In this document: piece by piece, positions 23,078-35,826 of the stretch
Layout of the letters: the number at the start of each line of letters is the position of its first letter
Position numbering within the stretch: position 1 is the stretch's first letter
Assembly: GCA_015345905.1 (NCBI GenBank)
Contig: JADDTR010000039.1
Location: 80,753 to 144,752 of the forward strand
Direction: 5' to 3'
DNA: 64,000 nt
Source of the DNA: Aotearoamyces nothofagi
Taxonomy: Eukaryota > Ascomycota > Leotiomycetes > Leotiales > Tympanidaceae
Notes under the pieces: generated by a model
Seen by the model: the letters and a program-made list of their open reading frames with translations, nothing else
Database searches by the model: none
What the model was told of the DNA's origin: nothing
Program-made: the position numbers and the translations under genes

Positions 23078-24983
23078 ATGAGCGGCCCAATGTAAGTTCT
23101 GATCTCCCGCACTCTGCCCCGCCATCGTCCGTCGCTTTCGTCATTGCTGGACCTTGAACTGTTGCGACGTCCAAACAGGCGGCGTAACAGGTGATGAGTT
23201 CTCCAGCATGGTGCTTGCCTTGCCTCTACATGCCCAAAAATCGTATTTTTACATACAGTGTTGACCATGGCTCTTTTGCTGACTCCAGCGCACGCCTTGC
23301 CGGCATCAATGTCGGCGAGCCTGCGCGACATGAATTTAGTGGAGACTTTGGCCTCATCGGCTTGGCTGTTATGGGTCAGAACCTGATCCTGAACGCTGCA
23401 GACCATGGATTCAACGTTGTTGCCTTCAACCGTACCGTCTCGAAGGTTGACCACTTCCTCGCCAACGAGGCAAAGGGTAAGCTCCCTACACGCTATCCAT
23501 ACCGCAACAGCAGTCTAACGAGGGCGGATTACAGGAAAGTCAATCGAGGGTGCACACTCCGTCGAAGAGTTTGTTAGCAAGTTAAAGACACCACGCCGCA
23601 TTATGCTCCTTGTTATGGCCGGCAAGCCTGTCGATGACTTCATTGAGACACTCCTTCCCCACGTTGAGAAGGGCGACATCATCATTGATGGTGGTAACTC
23701 GCATTTCCCAGACACGACCCGACGAACAAAATATTTGTCTTCGAAGGGAATCCGATTCATTGGTACTGGTGTCTCTGGTGGTGAGGAGGGTGCCCGATAT
23801 GGCCCATCTCTGATGCCTGGTGGAAACGAGGAGGCATGGCCTTTCATCAAGGACATATTCCAAAGCATTGCAGCCAAGAGTGATGGTGAGCCTTGCTGCG
23901 AATGGGTGGGTGACGAGGGTGCCGGACACTACGTCAAGATGGTGCACAACGGTATCGAATACGGTGACATGCAATTGATTTGTGAAGTAAGTGATCCTAG
24001 ACCCTTCTACTTACAAAAAGACACGACGTACTAACAGTCTTAAAAGGCTTATGATATTATGAAGCGCGGTCTAGGACTCACCAACAAGGAGATTGGAGAT
24101 GTTCTCGCCACATGGAACAAGGGTGTTCTCGACTCTTTCTTGATCGAAATTACCCGTGATATCATGTACTACAAGGATCCCGAGGAGGAGAAGGATGGAA
24201 TTCCTCTTCTTGAGAAGATTCTTGACTCTGCTGGACAGAAGGGTACCGGAAAGTGGACAGCTATCAATGCTCTTGATCTCGGCATGCCAGTCACTTTGAT
24301 TGCCGAAGCCGTGCTCAGCCGTTGCCTTTCGTCCATCAAGGGTGAGCGTACTCGTGCCTCCAAGGTCCTTGAATTTGTTGGACGATCCTCCAAGTTCGAA
24401 GGTAACAAGGAGCAATTCCTGGAGGATTTGGAGCAGGCTCTGTATGCATCAAAGATTATCTCCTACGCCCAGGGTTTCATGTTAATGCAAGAGGTATGCA
24501 ATTGCTTCAAACTTAGAGCCACACCCGCTGACTATCTGTTAGGCCGCCAAGGAGTACGGGTGGAAGCTAAACAAGCCATCAATTGCTCTCATGTGGCGCG
24601 GCGGATGTATCATCCGATCCGTTTTCCTGAAAGATATTACCCACGCATACCGCAGCAACCCCGACCTCGAGAACTTGCTATTCGATGACTTCTTCAATAA
24701 GGCAATCCACAAAGCACAGCCCGGGTGGAGAGATGTTGTTTCAAAGGCTGCTCTTCTCGGCATACCCACCCCTGCTTTCAGCACTGCTCTTAGCTGGTTT
24801 GATGGATACCGTACTAAGGACCTCCCAGCCAACCTACTCCAAGCCCAGAGAGATTACTTCGGTGCCCACACATTCAAGATCAAGCCAGAGTTTGCTAGCA
24901 AAACCTACCCAGAAGGCCAGAATATCCACATTAACTGGACTGGACGTGGTGGTAATGTTTCTGCGTCGACTTACCAGGCATAA
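23078..24983 (+). CDS. GND1: 6-phosphogluconate dehydrogenase, decarboxylating
   Basis: Five exons (23078-23091, 23340-23476, 23535-23986, 24047-24493, 24543-24983) give 496 residues, the normal length. The first coding exon is only 14 bases (MSGPI begins), followed by a 248-base intron. The NADP fold starts [23 protein letters not shown] (GxAxxG) and includes FNRTVSKVD. Substrate and catalytic elements are [49 protein letters not shown] (catalytic Lys) and the C-terminal tail NWTGRGG. The enzyme oxidises 6-phosphogluconate to ribulose-5-phosphate, CO2 and NADPH in the cytosolic oxidative pentose phosphate pathway. The pyrimidine-rich promoter and long first intron are typical of a strongly expressed gene. 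An ATG inside the first intron (23191) is in frame with exon 2 but is not the start. Confidence 0.97.
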
Positions 24984-25466
24984 GCTAGTCTTTATGATAG
25001 AGCAGGCAAGATGGTTGGGATCCACATTGAAAATCGAACAGTACGAGCATGCCTATATTTAGAACACAATTGATTATTGAAATATGATGATGAATGATAA
25101 GCTCGCTCAGTACTGTCAAGTTCACCCATGTAGGTCGGCATCTAGCGACATGCTTGGAATGCGGAGTGAACTCCATGTCTAGCGCACGGACCATTATAAA
25201 ACATTAAGTAGAGAAAGTTCCCAGCTGCCACCCGAAGACCCATACCACTTTTCCAACCGACCCAGCAGCATACTTACTTTAATCACAGGGAGCTGTGAGA
25301 GGTATGCGGCGGAAAGGCTGATTAATTGACGACCGGCCGTCTTACTGCGGCCTTTCATTTTGCTCCCCTCAGGGTTATATCGCATCTCTTGGATTTAGCC
25401 CTCACTTGCGACGACAGCGACAATTCCGGCGTTCGGAAGTCGAGGTTTAAGGCGAGTCACTGATAA
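24984..25466. other. Intergenic spacer between GND1 and the LSM12-like gene
   Basis: 3' region of GND1 and promoter of the LSM12-like gene. No gene supported. Confidence 0.55.
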
Positions 25467-26227
25467 ATGGCAGACACTTTAAGACCAAGGCCTGCGACTC
25501 CAAAAGTTGCTCTCCCCAAACCGCCACCACAGAAAGACTCAGCAAAGAACGTAGGCCCGCCGCAAGTCCAAGCACATCACAGTGAAGTTAGTGGCTCCAC
25601 TGGTTTAGCTGGACTTTTGGATCAACGGTATGTCTAATTATCACATCTCAATATACTAGCCGGAGGTTCAATACTGATTTTAAATAGCGTCCGAGTCACC
25701 AATATCCTTTCACAAGCCTTCATTGGAGAAGTCTACCTTTGCGATACCCAGTTGATCCTGAGCACTGGTCGTCAGGACTACCACATAATACCCATTTCTA
25801 AGATCGCAAAGTACGAGGTGCTGTCCAAAGCTGAATCTCAGACAAACAGAGTGACAGATAATGCTGCGAAAGAAAAGCAGAGAGAGAAGGAGAGGCTCGC
25901 AAAGCTGAAGGAAGAAAGACTAGTCAAGCCTCCTGGCGTCAGCAATATCGGTCATAGGTTGTTTTTAACGTTAGACAAAACGTAAGCTGGATTTTCAGTG
26001 ATTGATCAGAATTTAACGCTGACCATTTACCGTATAGTTTACCTGTCCGATGGCATGAAAAGTCAATTGTTGTTTTAGATGATGTTTTAATCGAGCCTCC
26101 ATATAATGTGGATGACTGCAAGGCTCCGCCCAAGCAAGCCAAACAATTAGAGAGAGTCAAGGAGCTTGTCAAAAATGAACTAGCCAAGATTCCAAAAGAT
26201 ACAACTCTAGGTCGTAGAGGTGGTTAG
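25467..26227 (+). CDS. LSM12-like protein (Lsm domain plus anticodon-binding-like domain)
   Basis: Three exons (25467-25627, 25688-25981, 26038-26227), 214 residues. The start MADTLRPRPATPK is chosen as the first ATG of a frame that splices cleanly. After a Pro-rich leader, residues ~50-95 (LLDQRVRVTNILSQAFIGEVYLCD...) fit the Sm-like fold of the Lsm12 group; the following Lys/Glu-rich helix and residues ~150-210 (LPVRWHEKSIVVLDDVLIEPPY, DDCKAPPKQ) match the AD domain of LSM12. Lsm12 associates with Pbp1/ataxin-2 on polysomes and stress granules and links to mRNA translation. The AD-domain IEPPY and LERVKELV segments are the clearest evidence. It is short but complete. Confidence 0.82.
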
Positions 26228-26995
26228 GTGTACACTGGCATATTCATCCATAAAGGCAAAATTATGCGCTTAATCATACCTCATTTGCTGTGCGAATTGA
26301 GCAATTGTTTATATCCGCCCAAACCAATAGCTCATGGGACCAGTTAGACATAGCTTCTCGTCGCGTATGTATACTCAGTTGATAGCAAAGTTTCCAGACC
26401 CAAGTTTCATTCTAATAATAGAAAAAAATTGCACTGCGTTAGCAAGGGGAGCTGTAACGTAAACTTTACCTATATGCACACATACAGAAGGTGGCGGACA
26501 ACAGTGACAGGAGAATTTTAAATAAAACCCTCTTACGGGGTGGGGTTACGGGTATCTCTATTTCTTGGGCAGCTTTTGATGAATTTAGCAATTTTGCATT
26601 GTGCTGAGTAAATTTGCTCTTCAAAAGAAAATTTATTTTGTCCTACTTAATGAAGGACCTATCAGTATTTTACAGAAAGAGGCACTAATCTAATTATTTT
26701 AAATTGAAGATTTTGAGTATTGCCACTTTCGTCCTCTTGTGTATACCTATCGAATGTTGAAGAACGGGCGCTAGAGAGCATTTTTATGCTAAAGTCACGT
26801 GGTAAATGCGGCTGAATCTAGACTTTAGCGAGGCGCGAAATCCAAAGTGACGCGGTAACAATCACTCGAAGCTTCAAGCAACAGCATTGCGCCGCGACCT
26901 GCATGAATTGTGCCGTTCAGATCATCAACCAAGACGCGCCCTCGATAATCCTGTAACATTTTGATTTAACACGTCTGACTGGCGCGGATTAAAAC
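26228..26995. other. Intergenic spacer between the LSM12-like gene and SSR4
   Basis: AT-rich, with poly-T/A stretches; one CACGTG at 26796-26801. No coding sequence, RNA gene or repeat recognised. Confidence 0.55.
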
Positions 26996-29200
26996 ATGGC
27001 TATGCAAGACCCAAGTCAAGGAGTTCAGAGAGATCTGGTATGCGAACAACCCAAGGCTCTCATCGCACAAACATTGCTTATATGATAATAGTTACCTCAT
27101 ATTCATCTGTTGTCGACGTACAGATTTCCCATATTGCCAGCGCTCCATCATAACAAAGTTGCCGAGTGGTTACTCTCTGCCCCAAAGATCGTTCGCGACC
27201 AAGCTCCCTTCTTCTGGAACTACCTCGACCGACCTGCCGACGGTACTATATTACTGACATGGCAGCCCCTCGATGTTTTAGGCACAACATTTGCTACTGA
27301 TGGTTATATATGGCCGCCAGCGGAGACTGCATTTCAGCTGGAGGTTGACAATGGATATGTTTGTCCCCCCTGGTGAAAATACGTCGAAGGTGGATTGCTA
27401 ACTGCATTGCAGACGTTGGAAATGTATCAGCACAAAGCCGGCTATGCTCCAGGGGACCAAGTTGCACTTCATTCTCGTCGTCGATATCGACTTTTGCCTT
27501 CGAAGTTTCCCCACCCAGCTCAACCCGTTCCAGACGGGAGCTTGTGGATCACACACTACTCTCCAGCCGAGCCACAGGATCGTGTGCCTTCAAACATGAT
27601 ACAGCTCGGAGATATGCGCGCCCAGCAAATGATTCAAACTCGAATGTATCTACAAACACAGGGCCAGATCGTTCAGAAGGAGTTCATGCTTCATGACCGG
27701 GGTAGTTGGCCCCAGATACAGTTTCCTAGGGGCCAAGCTCGAGGCCCTGGATACCCTGGCGGTGCGAGCAGAACTCCCCAGGCTCTGGCTTATCCACCTC
27801 ATGCAATGACTCCTGGCCCACCTGCAAAGCGAGCACGGACGCAAACAAACCCCCCGCCTGGACCTCCAATCATTGGACCTGCCCCAGTCGAACACGTAGT
27901 AGATGACGAGGAAGACACTTCGCGTGGTGATTTGTTTGACCATATTACACCCCGAGAGGTCAGCCTAAGCAGATACAAGCAGAATCATGAGTGGATGGAG
28001 GAGATCTTTTCGTCGCCTTATGCTATACATCAAATCCAGCCTGTCGAGTTGGGGCTTGGTCTCAAGGGTGAATTGAGCAGTCTTACAGAAGACTTCTTCC
28101 CGCACAGTTATAAGACACGGATACCACCCGCTACAGAGGACGATGTGGAGACGGTAATAGAAGAGCCTGGCTATGTCGGTCGGTTGGATCCTGGAAAAGC
28201 CGATGAATTCCGGAAACGCGCCAAGGAGCGCATTGCTGAGACAAATGCTGAGATTGAGAAATTGAAGGCCAAGCATGCCAAGAGAATGGCTAAGTTTAAG
28301 AAGGGTGGTCTTGTTCTTGCGGCCGAGAAAGAGCTTCGTACTGCTGTTCATGATCCTAACGATGTTGGGCCGGAGTATTGGCGCCTTGAAGGGAAGATCG
28401 ATGATGATGAGGATGATGAAGAAAAGGTGGCGACCAAAATCAGCGGAAAAGTGGATGATATCGTTGCTCAAGTTGAGGCCTCTCTAGGAAGGCATGCTGC
28501 TGCTGTACAAGAACTTCGCCGCATTCAGGACGGCGGCCTTGAAGAGAGTGTTGTTCCCGAACCTGTCTCGAGAGAATCGTCGCGCAATGGGTCTCAGCAG
28601 AGTGGTGTACTAGTCGGAGATGCGGATATAGATATGGGCTCAGCTGCTGGTCTGCTCGATCAGTTCCACAATGGCGTTTCTGGGACGTCTACACCAGGGA
28701 ATGGCCTCACGCCGCAAGCTCATCTACAACCTCGGTCATCGACTGGGACTCCTACTAACATCCCATCACCACAGCCTGCCGAGGCTAATGAAGAGCCATC
28801 TCAAGCGGCCCAAGATGTTGTGATGAGCGATTCCGAGCCGGAAGGTCAGACTGAGACTAGTGACTGGGTGGTAGTACCCAAGGGTGGAATTTCTCCTCCT
28901 GCAGAGCCGCCTGCAGAGCCACCCGCAGAGCCAGAGAAGAAGCAACCGACACCACCAGCTGCAGCACCCGAGTCCGACGAAGGCCTTGACATCAACCTAG
29001 GTGACACATTCTCAGGGAACCAAGTTGACTTTGGCTCTCTTGATGATCTGGATACCGCTGGCGACGCTTTAGCTGGTTATGGAGGTGATGAAAATACCGA
29101 TTTGAGCGGCGATTTGGATTTGGATATGGATGATTCGGCGTTCGGTAATGCATTCCATGGCGTTGAATCACGAGATGGTGAAGATGGTGACGGTATTTAA
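26996..29200 (+). CDS. ssr4: SWI/SNF and RSC complex subunit Ssr4 (DUF1750)
   Basis: Three exons (26996-27037, 27092-27358, 27413-29200) encode 698 residues. The N-terminal ~250 residues are the DUF1750 domain: LPHIHLLSTYRFPILP, VAEWLLSAPKIVRDQAPFFW, DGTILLTWQP, then HKAGYAPGDQVALHSRRRYRLL. This domain defines Ssr4, a fungal subunit shared by the SWI/SNF and RSC chromatin remodellers. A central helical region (~380-440, EFRKRAKERIAETNAEIEKLKAKHAKRM) looks like a coiled coil. The last ~200 residues are acidic and low in complexity, with a PPAEPPAEPPAEP run and an Asp/Leu-rich end. The protein acts in the nucleus, helping remodellers open promoters. It is the last conserved housekeeping gene before the accessory region. 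Confidence 0.9.
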
Positions 29201-30087
29201 GGACATTGTAGGTTTAGAGCAGAATCGAGTTGTATTAAGTGCAATGCATTTCTTGCAGTTTAACTAAGTAATACTAGAAGTTTTAACCATACCTTCTATC
29301 TATTTGGGCTCTTTTATATTTCTGTTATAAGCCCAAACGCATTCATAACAGCTGCTATCGTGCCGGCAGTACAGACCCAGTCACAACAAAAACATCTTGG
29401 GATTGAGCGTTTGAATCCGTAGACGATTGCTCCTAATAACGCTATTCCAGTGGTACCTGAGTTGTCGTGCGCCGATGGAGTATGGCGGCTCTTGGCATGA
29501 TCCGCAAGGGTTCTAAGGAAAATCACATCGATATATCCCGCGAGGTGAAGAAGACATTTGCATATAGACGGGGTCAAGTCCTTCATAGAGTGGTGGCGGT
29601 GTAGAATAGTAAGAAGGCGGTAAGAAGGCGGCACAGGACAGTCTCAATGGCAGGCTATGCAAGCTGTTGTATAACTTAGAGGGGAGTATCTGACGGCGGA
29701 GAAGTCAGGCTAAGCCAGCTGTGCCGTGACGTTGGGATACTATTATATAGTTTTTAATTCCGCTATAATTTACTCAAATATTTTTATTTTACTTCCACTA
29801 TTTACATGATATGATTACTGCCACGTGCATAATTGCAAATTACTCCAACTTGATGCACCAAGATACAGGTGCACGTGATAATATCCCATACTCGGAGAGG
29901 AAATAGAACACTAAGCCCATTCGGGTGCGCAAGAGCGCTCGCGCTGGAAACAAATTAGATAGCGATAACAGCCTGGCAGCAGTTGAGAAGCTATCAGATC
30001 AGATATATATATCCCAGTATCATGCATCGTCGGTTTAGTATCTGCATGTCGAGTTGATTGCTTTTGCGCGGGACGTTCTGTCTCATC
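29201..30087. other. Boundary spacer between conserved and accessory regions
   Basis: About 890 bases, AT-rich in the right half, with CACGTG at 29822-29827 and 29872-29877 upstream of the first carboxypeptidase gene. A short minus-strand frame (29314-29634) is listed separately. Confidence 0.5.
29314..29634 (-). CDS. Small hypothetical protein, doubtful
   Basis: An open frame of 106 residues ending NAFGLITEI, with a hydrophobic stretch (GTTGIALLGAIVYGF) and a Cys-rich CFCCDWVC patch. I recognise no family and see no splice sites or promoter features that support it. It could be a chance frame, a decayed exon or a small membrane protein. Confidence 0.2.
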   Translation of the reverse strand: MPPSYRLLTILHRHHSMKDLTPSICKCLLHLAGYIDVIFLRTLADHAKSRHTPSAHDNSGTTGIALLGAIVYGFKRSIPRCFCCDWVCTAGTIAAVMNAFGLITEI

Positions 30088-31802
30088 ATGGATCTCATAT
30101 TCTTGCTCTTCATTACGCTTTCGGCTCTCACGACTGCATTGACGGTTCTGGATCCGAAGGCCGCGTCTTTGGGAGAGGAGGCGATTTACCAGCATCGTTC
30201 GCTGCCTGGCCATACTCTCCGTATTCGTAGAACAGATGAGGATGTGTGTGCAGGAAATGAAGGGGTTGCTGGATATGTAGATATCGGTAAGCGTGGGATT
30301 GTGTCATGTATTGTGGATAGTCAGCTGACTCAATTCCAGAGGAAGGTGATAAGCATTTGTTCTTTTGGGCGTTTGAGAGTCGCAATGATCCAGAGAACGA
30401 TCCGGTGATTCTTTGGATGACTGGGTATGTGTTATCTTTTGCTTGGTTGCTCAATCCAAGCGTATGCTAAATATTTACTTATAGGGGACCGGGCGGTTCG
30501 AGCACAGGTATTGGGATGTTGATAGAATTGGGACCTTGTTCGATTAAGGATAATACGACGACTTCTTTCAACCCTTATGCATGGAATAACAATGCCACTG
30601 TTATATTCGTTGAGTAAGTAGCAATGCCCGTCGAAGTCCACTAAAGGGGGGCAACTTGAAAGAGTAACGAACTGACGACCGACTGGTGTGTAGCCAACCT
30701 ATCAATGTAGGATTTTCATACTCGCCCAACCATATCCACGATGTGGCTGAATCGACTACTGACATGCATAACTTCTTGAAACTTTGGTTCCATACTTTTC
30801 CGAAGCTTGCTGAACGAGACTTATTCATCGCTGGCGAGTCTTTTGGGGGCACCTGGGCGCCAGTATTAGCTGCCAGGATCCATGAGCATCAGCACTCGCC
30901 CATGGCTCAAGTTGTCCTCGGTACTTCCGAAGAACCACTGAATGAGATCAAGCTAAAAGGCGTCCTCCTTGGCAACGCCCAGATGGCGCAAGGCGAACAG
31001 TGGAAGGGCTTCTACGACATAGGCTGCACCGGCACAGAACAGCTATTCAACAAAAGCAGCTGCGACATAATTCAGAGTGCCGCTGGCCGCTGTGAGAAGC
31101 TCTTAGAGGTCTGCAACAAGGCGGATTATGACATGGTTCTCTGTGAACCAATCCTACAATATTGCCGCTCGAGGAGCGTTTTTTTCATCCAGGATGCCGG
31201 CCTCAATCCCTACGATATTAGACAGCCGTGTGCCGCAGGAGCTGAATGCTACCCAATGATGGATGTTGCAGCTGAATACATGAATAGTACGAGAGTGAAA
31301 GCGAAACTTGGTGTCGACAAAGACCTAGTTTTCACACAGCTCAATTCTGATATAAATGATGATTTTGTCAAAACAGGCGATGTGGGACGAGAGACGTCAA
31401 AACAAGTCACTTATCTCCTCAACCAGGTAAGCAATCCATTACCTAGCTTTCTGTCCATTCCTCCGCAGGCATATGATCTAACACAAAGGCATTGATAAAT
31501 AGGGCATTGACGTGCTGGTCTACGTGGGCAACAAAGACTGGTACTGCAACTCAGCCAGCATGCTGTACTTTGTCAACAGTCTGGTTTGGGATGGGCTGGC
31601 GGGATTTAGATCCGAGCCTTTGAAGCCCTGGAGTTCAGCGAACAAGATAGCAGGTCAGTTTAAGCAGTGGAGCCATCTCACTTTTCTAGAGTTGTATGAA
31701 GCTGGCCATATGGTGCCTATGGATCAACCACAGGTGTCCCTGGATATGATAAATCGTTGGCTCACTGAGGTGCGTGTTGTGCCTCGTTTGGGAAGTTCAT
31801 AG
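30088..31802 (+). CDS. Secreted S10 serine carboxypeptidase A
   Basis: Five exons (30088-30286, 30340-30424, 30485-30613, 30694-31426, 31503-31802) give 481 residues. A signal peptide opens the protein ([18 protein letters not shown]). The S10 fold is clear: [28 protein letters not shown] (oxyanion region), [28 protein letters not shown] (nucleophile Ser), [10 protein letters not shown] (catalytic Asp) and [13 protein letters not shown] (catalytic His). The nucleophile motif reads GESFGG where most carboxypeptidases Y have GESYAG or GESYGG. Such enzymes remove C-terminal residues from peptides at acid pH, in the vacuole or outside the cell; some plant S10 relatives act as acyltransferases. 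It is the first gene of the accessory block and one of three S10 genes within 15 kb. Confidence 0.9.
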
Positions 31803-32100
31803 CACCCGTGTAATGTAAAATAAAGTACTGCATTGAATACACTGTCCATACTACATGATGCACCGCTGGCCCTCCGCGAGCCATTGCCTTGCAGGAAGAA
31901 TTAATTGTTGTAACAAAGTGGGACAAAATAGAACTTAACAATGCACAGAAGATAGGATGGGCCTGTGGGGATTGTTCTAATAAGCTTAAATTACAATAGC
32001 CCTAGGGTATATTTTCGAGACGATGCCATCGACGAGAACACAGAACTTCTAAAATCACTAGACATTATAATTACTATTTTTATCTATCGGAAGAATAATA

Positions 32101-33754
32101 TTATTTGAAGCATAGCAATTGCCATACCGATCGATGCGGTTTGCATTTTTCAAAATCTTCATGAAATCCGGGATATTTTTGAATACTGCTGATGCTTGAT
32201 CTGCCATCGTCTAGATTTTTATATTCCTGTAGTGCTGCTAGCAGGCGTTCGAGTCCCACTTCTACAGTGTGGGGATCGGAGGTATAGGCAAGTCGGAAGC
32301 GGCTAGGGTCGGGAGAGAAGAAGACCTAGAGGATGTGAGTCAGATATAGGAATCGTTCCATGGCGCGGGGCTGTTGGATGGTAGGGTATGATGACTTACC
32401 TGGCCGGGCTCAAGGTAGACACCTTTGGTAATTAGCCAACGGGCAAAAACCAGCTCAGGAGACGAGGCAGAGTTGGAGGGGGAGGGAAGCCAAGCACTTA
32501 AGTCGATCCAGATAAACAGCCCTGAATTTGCGGGCGAGTATGGGATATGATGCCGACCTAGAAAGGCTGTTGTCTTGCAATAGCCCTCGAGAAGGCGAGC
32601 CTGATACATGGAGAAGAATTTGTCAAGGAAGGTCTCATCTTCGAGGAGCTGTGTGAAGGTCACATCGGAGAAGGCTGTTATCCAGGTAAACATGCTGGAA
32701 GCTGGCAGTTAGTACGTCACAAAAAAGGTCTACGGGGAATAGGTAATGGGCGAAGCTTACGCTAATCTCCTGCAAGCTTCCTTTAAGATATCGTTTCTCG
32801 TGACCAGAAAGCCCAACCGTAATCCGCCGAGGCCAAAATCTTTCGAGCTGCCATAAAGGACGTGTATGTTTCTGCTATCAATACCGGCCTCGCCGTCAAG
32901 GTTAAGGACTGACGTGAAGCCGTCCAATTCCTGATTGCCCGCTCCTACACGGTCTGGGCTGGCAAAGACGGACATGGCGTAGATCTCGTCGGAGATCAAA
33001 TGGAGCGAGTTACGTGCACAAAATCGTGCGAGCTGAAGGAGCGTAGTGCGGGAATAGCAGCGACCGAGTGGATTGCACGGATTGCAGATGAGGACTGCTT
33101 TGACGACTATTCCATCTTTGCGGGCCTGGCAGAGGGCAGAGGAGAACTTTTTGAGCAGCGATTCCGAATTGGTTGCGAGGAACTGGTCAAAGGGGGCTGG
33201 ACAGGGTACTTCGACAATTTTGATGCCGTTGCGAGACTCAATGTCGTGTTTGAACATGCCATAGACGGGTGTGGTGTACATGATGCCTTCTCCGGCATCA
33301 CAGACTGAGAAAGGGAGGATGTCCAGAAGAGAAGTGACTCCGTTCATGAATAGGATGTTTGAAGGCTGGATTGTTCGCCCGGGATGGAAGTGCTTGTTGA
33401 TAAACTTGGCAGCGCCAGCGTTCAGAGCAGGCGAACCAGCGGTTGCTCCATATGGTAAAACTGTGAAGATGTTAGCACAAGACGAGAAACATCGTCAGCT
33501 GGGACTGCGACGAGAGAGAAAATACCAGTTCTAAAATCTGTTTTGTCTCTTGCCTCGAAATATCTTGTCAGCTCTGGCAACATGAGGCCGTTGATGGAGC
33601 TGGTGATATCGATGAGGCCATCTGGGCTCAGTTTCTCGTCGTACGGGGTGAGACCTTCGATTTCGCGACTAAGATCAAGCATTAGGTCTTCTTTAATATT
33701 TGCCAGTCCGCGCTGCGACGGCGAAAGTTGCTGTTTAGATCTCATCATCATCAC
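32101..33754 (-). CDS. PLP-dependent class I/II aminotransferase, ACC-synthase-like
   Basis: Four exons (33754-33526, 33460-32761, 32694-32400, 32325-32101) give 482 residues. Fold-type I features are present: LPYGATAGSPALN near the substrate loop, FMNGVTSLLDILPFSVCDAGEGIMYTTPVYG, LICNPCNPLGR (cofactor Asn), LISDEIYA (Asp pairing with the PLP ring), SSKDFGLGGLRLG (Schiff-base Lys) and PSRFRLAYT near the end (carboxylate-binding Arg). The overall pattern matches fungal proteins named 1-aminocyclopropane-1-carboxylate synthase-like, many of which are in fact aminotransferases or lyases and often sit in metabolite gene clusters. No signal peptide, so cytosolic. Four consecutive Met codons open the frame; the first was used. 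It is divergent from carboxypeptidase B and may share a promoter with it. The exact amino-acid substrate is not readable. Confidence 0.88.
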
Positions 33755-34164
33755 TCAGTGTATCTGCTGATGACTTGCTTTCTGTTCTGAAACGGACACA
33801 CGCCAATTCATGCGAGGTTTGGCAGTGGGGATAAAGAGATATTGATATTGATAACGATCAAGATCCAATGGTTATTTGTTGACCGATAGGTAGAAATGGC
33901 CAATCTGATTGTGTTTATTGTAGCCCTTAACGTTAAGAGTATTGATGCGTTCCATGATTCTTTCTCTTATCAGTCCATCATCATTTCTTATCACCCGTGG
34001 AGATAGACGAGTCGCGCACTCGTTACCCCGGTTAGGCAAGACGCTGTTTGATGAGGTAAGCAGCGGATTGGATATTGTGACGAGCGTTGAACAGTTATAA
34101 ACAGGATATTCACCTCGGTGACCCATCAATATATGCACAAGCACTGGTGCAGGTAGCTTATACT
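33755..34164. other. Divergent promoter, aminotransferase and carboxypeptidase B
   Basis: A 410-base spacer that serves both 5' ends. I see no gene in it. The frame of carboxypeptidase B is open upstream to 34087, but the signal peptide argues for the ATG at 34165. Confidence 0.55.
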
Positions 34165-35826
34165 ATGTGGTCAGCTCTCGTTCTTTGCTGTTGCGTTGCA
34201 ACTCTGATAGGCAACATCGAGGCGACATATACCACCGTCAAATCACGATACAGCTCCAACAATTCTATTAGAGTGAAGGAGTTTGAAGATGGCCAGCTCT
34301 GCAATGGAGGTGGAAAACATTATACTGGATGGGCTGATGTAGGAAATCGGCATTTATTCTATTGTGAGCTACTAGCCGATAGAACCCCGAGGAATTGATA
34401 AGCTGCGTGGGACCAAACTAACTTGCTCAATGCTGTGTAGGGTATCACCCAGTTCGGTATGTTGAGCAGAAAGATGCGCCACTGCTTATATGGCTTCAAG
34501 GAGGTCCAGGAGGATCTTCGGTCGTGGGAATGTTGTTCGAAAACGGGCCTTGTCTTGTGGAGAAAGACTTGAACTCTACGAGTTTTAATCCCAATTCGTG
34601 GACGGAATCTTACAATGTATTATATATCGATCAACCAGCGGGCGTTGGATTCTCTTATGTTGATGATCCTACTGACATGGACCAATATCCGCAAAGAAGC
34701 GAGGATTCAGCCCTGGATTTCGTCGCCACCATCAAACTATTCCAGGAAGCCTTTGAGGACCTCGCTGAAGTCCCGATTCATATCGCCGGCGAGTCTTACG
34801 CAGGCCGCTACCTCCCCGAGTATGGAGCAGCAATTCTTAATTATAACAGCCGTGCTCCGAGCACTTCTCGTATCCCGCTTGTTTCTGTGATGATTGGGAA
34901 CGGCTTTACCTCCCCTCTACACCAGTACCCAAGCATGTATGAGACGGGCTGCTTCACTCTAAACGGCATACCTCCCATTTTCAACGAAACACAATGCAAT
35001 GAAATGGCGGCAGCAGTGGACCGTTGTGAGACGTTACTGGAAAGCTGTGTCGAGCTTCCCGACGAGCTTGTCTGCAACGCTGCTGGCGGGTATTGCCAGA
35101 AATATATCGCCGACATCATCCAGACGACGCTTGTTAATCAGTACGATCGCACTGTTACTTGTCCAAGCGCCGGTGACTGTTATCCTCTAGTCGACCATAT
35201 TGCAGAATGGATGAATAGCGAAGACGTTCTAGAGCAAATGGAAATCCACCAGGAGACGGAAGGAAGGGGAGGGATATTTCAGGTTGAAAACACACTCATT
35301 AATAAGCGGTATATAGAGTCGGCTGACTACTTTACGTCGTCTGTTCCGGCTCTGCAAAAAGTTCTCGATGATCCAGAAGTGGATGTCTTGTACTATGTTG
35401 GCGTCCAAGACTGGGTCTGTAATGCACTTGGAATAAGAAGAATGTTAGACAGTGTAAGGTGGAAAGGCCATGCCAAGTTTCGCGGGACAAGTCCAACGGC
35501 GCTACCCTGGAAAACAAAAGAAGGCCGAGGTGCTGGATATATGCGGGAGGTTGACGGGCTGTGGTTCGTCGAGTTGAATGGCTCTGGGCATCTGGTAAGA
35601 TTTCAAGGTTGCCGCCGCCGTGACTCCCTTATGCTGACAGACTTTGCAGGCGCCATATAACCAGCCTCACTCCAGCCTTATGCTCGTTCAGCAGTGGCTT
35701 CGGCAGGTGCAAGCAAGAATGGCCAAAAATTCAGGGGTTTTATCTCCTAGTAGAACGAATGGACAACAAAGACTGCAAGAGATGCATGTCCAGGAGAAGG
35801 GCCAGGTTCTCGGCGAAGAGCTTTAA
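34165..35826 (+). CDS. Secreted S10 serine carboxypeptidase B
   Basis: Three exons (34165-34363, 34441-35594, 35650-35826) encode 509 residues. A signal peptide starts the protein (MWSALVLCCCVATLIGNIEA). S10 elements in order: LQGGPGGSSVVGMLFENGPC, YIDQPAGVGFSY, IHIAGESYAGRYLPEYG (nucleophile Ser), many Cys residues in the insertion region, YYVGVQDWVCNALG (catalytic Asp) and LNGSGHLAPYNQPH (catalytic His). The nucleophile motif GESYAG is the classical form, unlike the other two S10 genes here. The C-terminus carries an extra ~40-residue Gln/Arg-rich tail after the catalytic domain (QARMAKNSGVLSPSRTNGQQ) with no membrane anchor. Probable role: removal of C-terminal amino acids from peptides outside the cell or in the vacuole. 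It sits between the aminotransferase and the peptide transporter. Confidence 0.9.

Noticed and set aside
23191-23340. ATG at 23191 as the GND1 start
   Set aside because: Using it adds a non-conserved leader; splicing the 14-base first exon to 23340 gives the family N-terminus.
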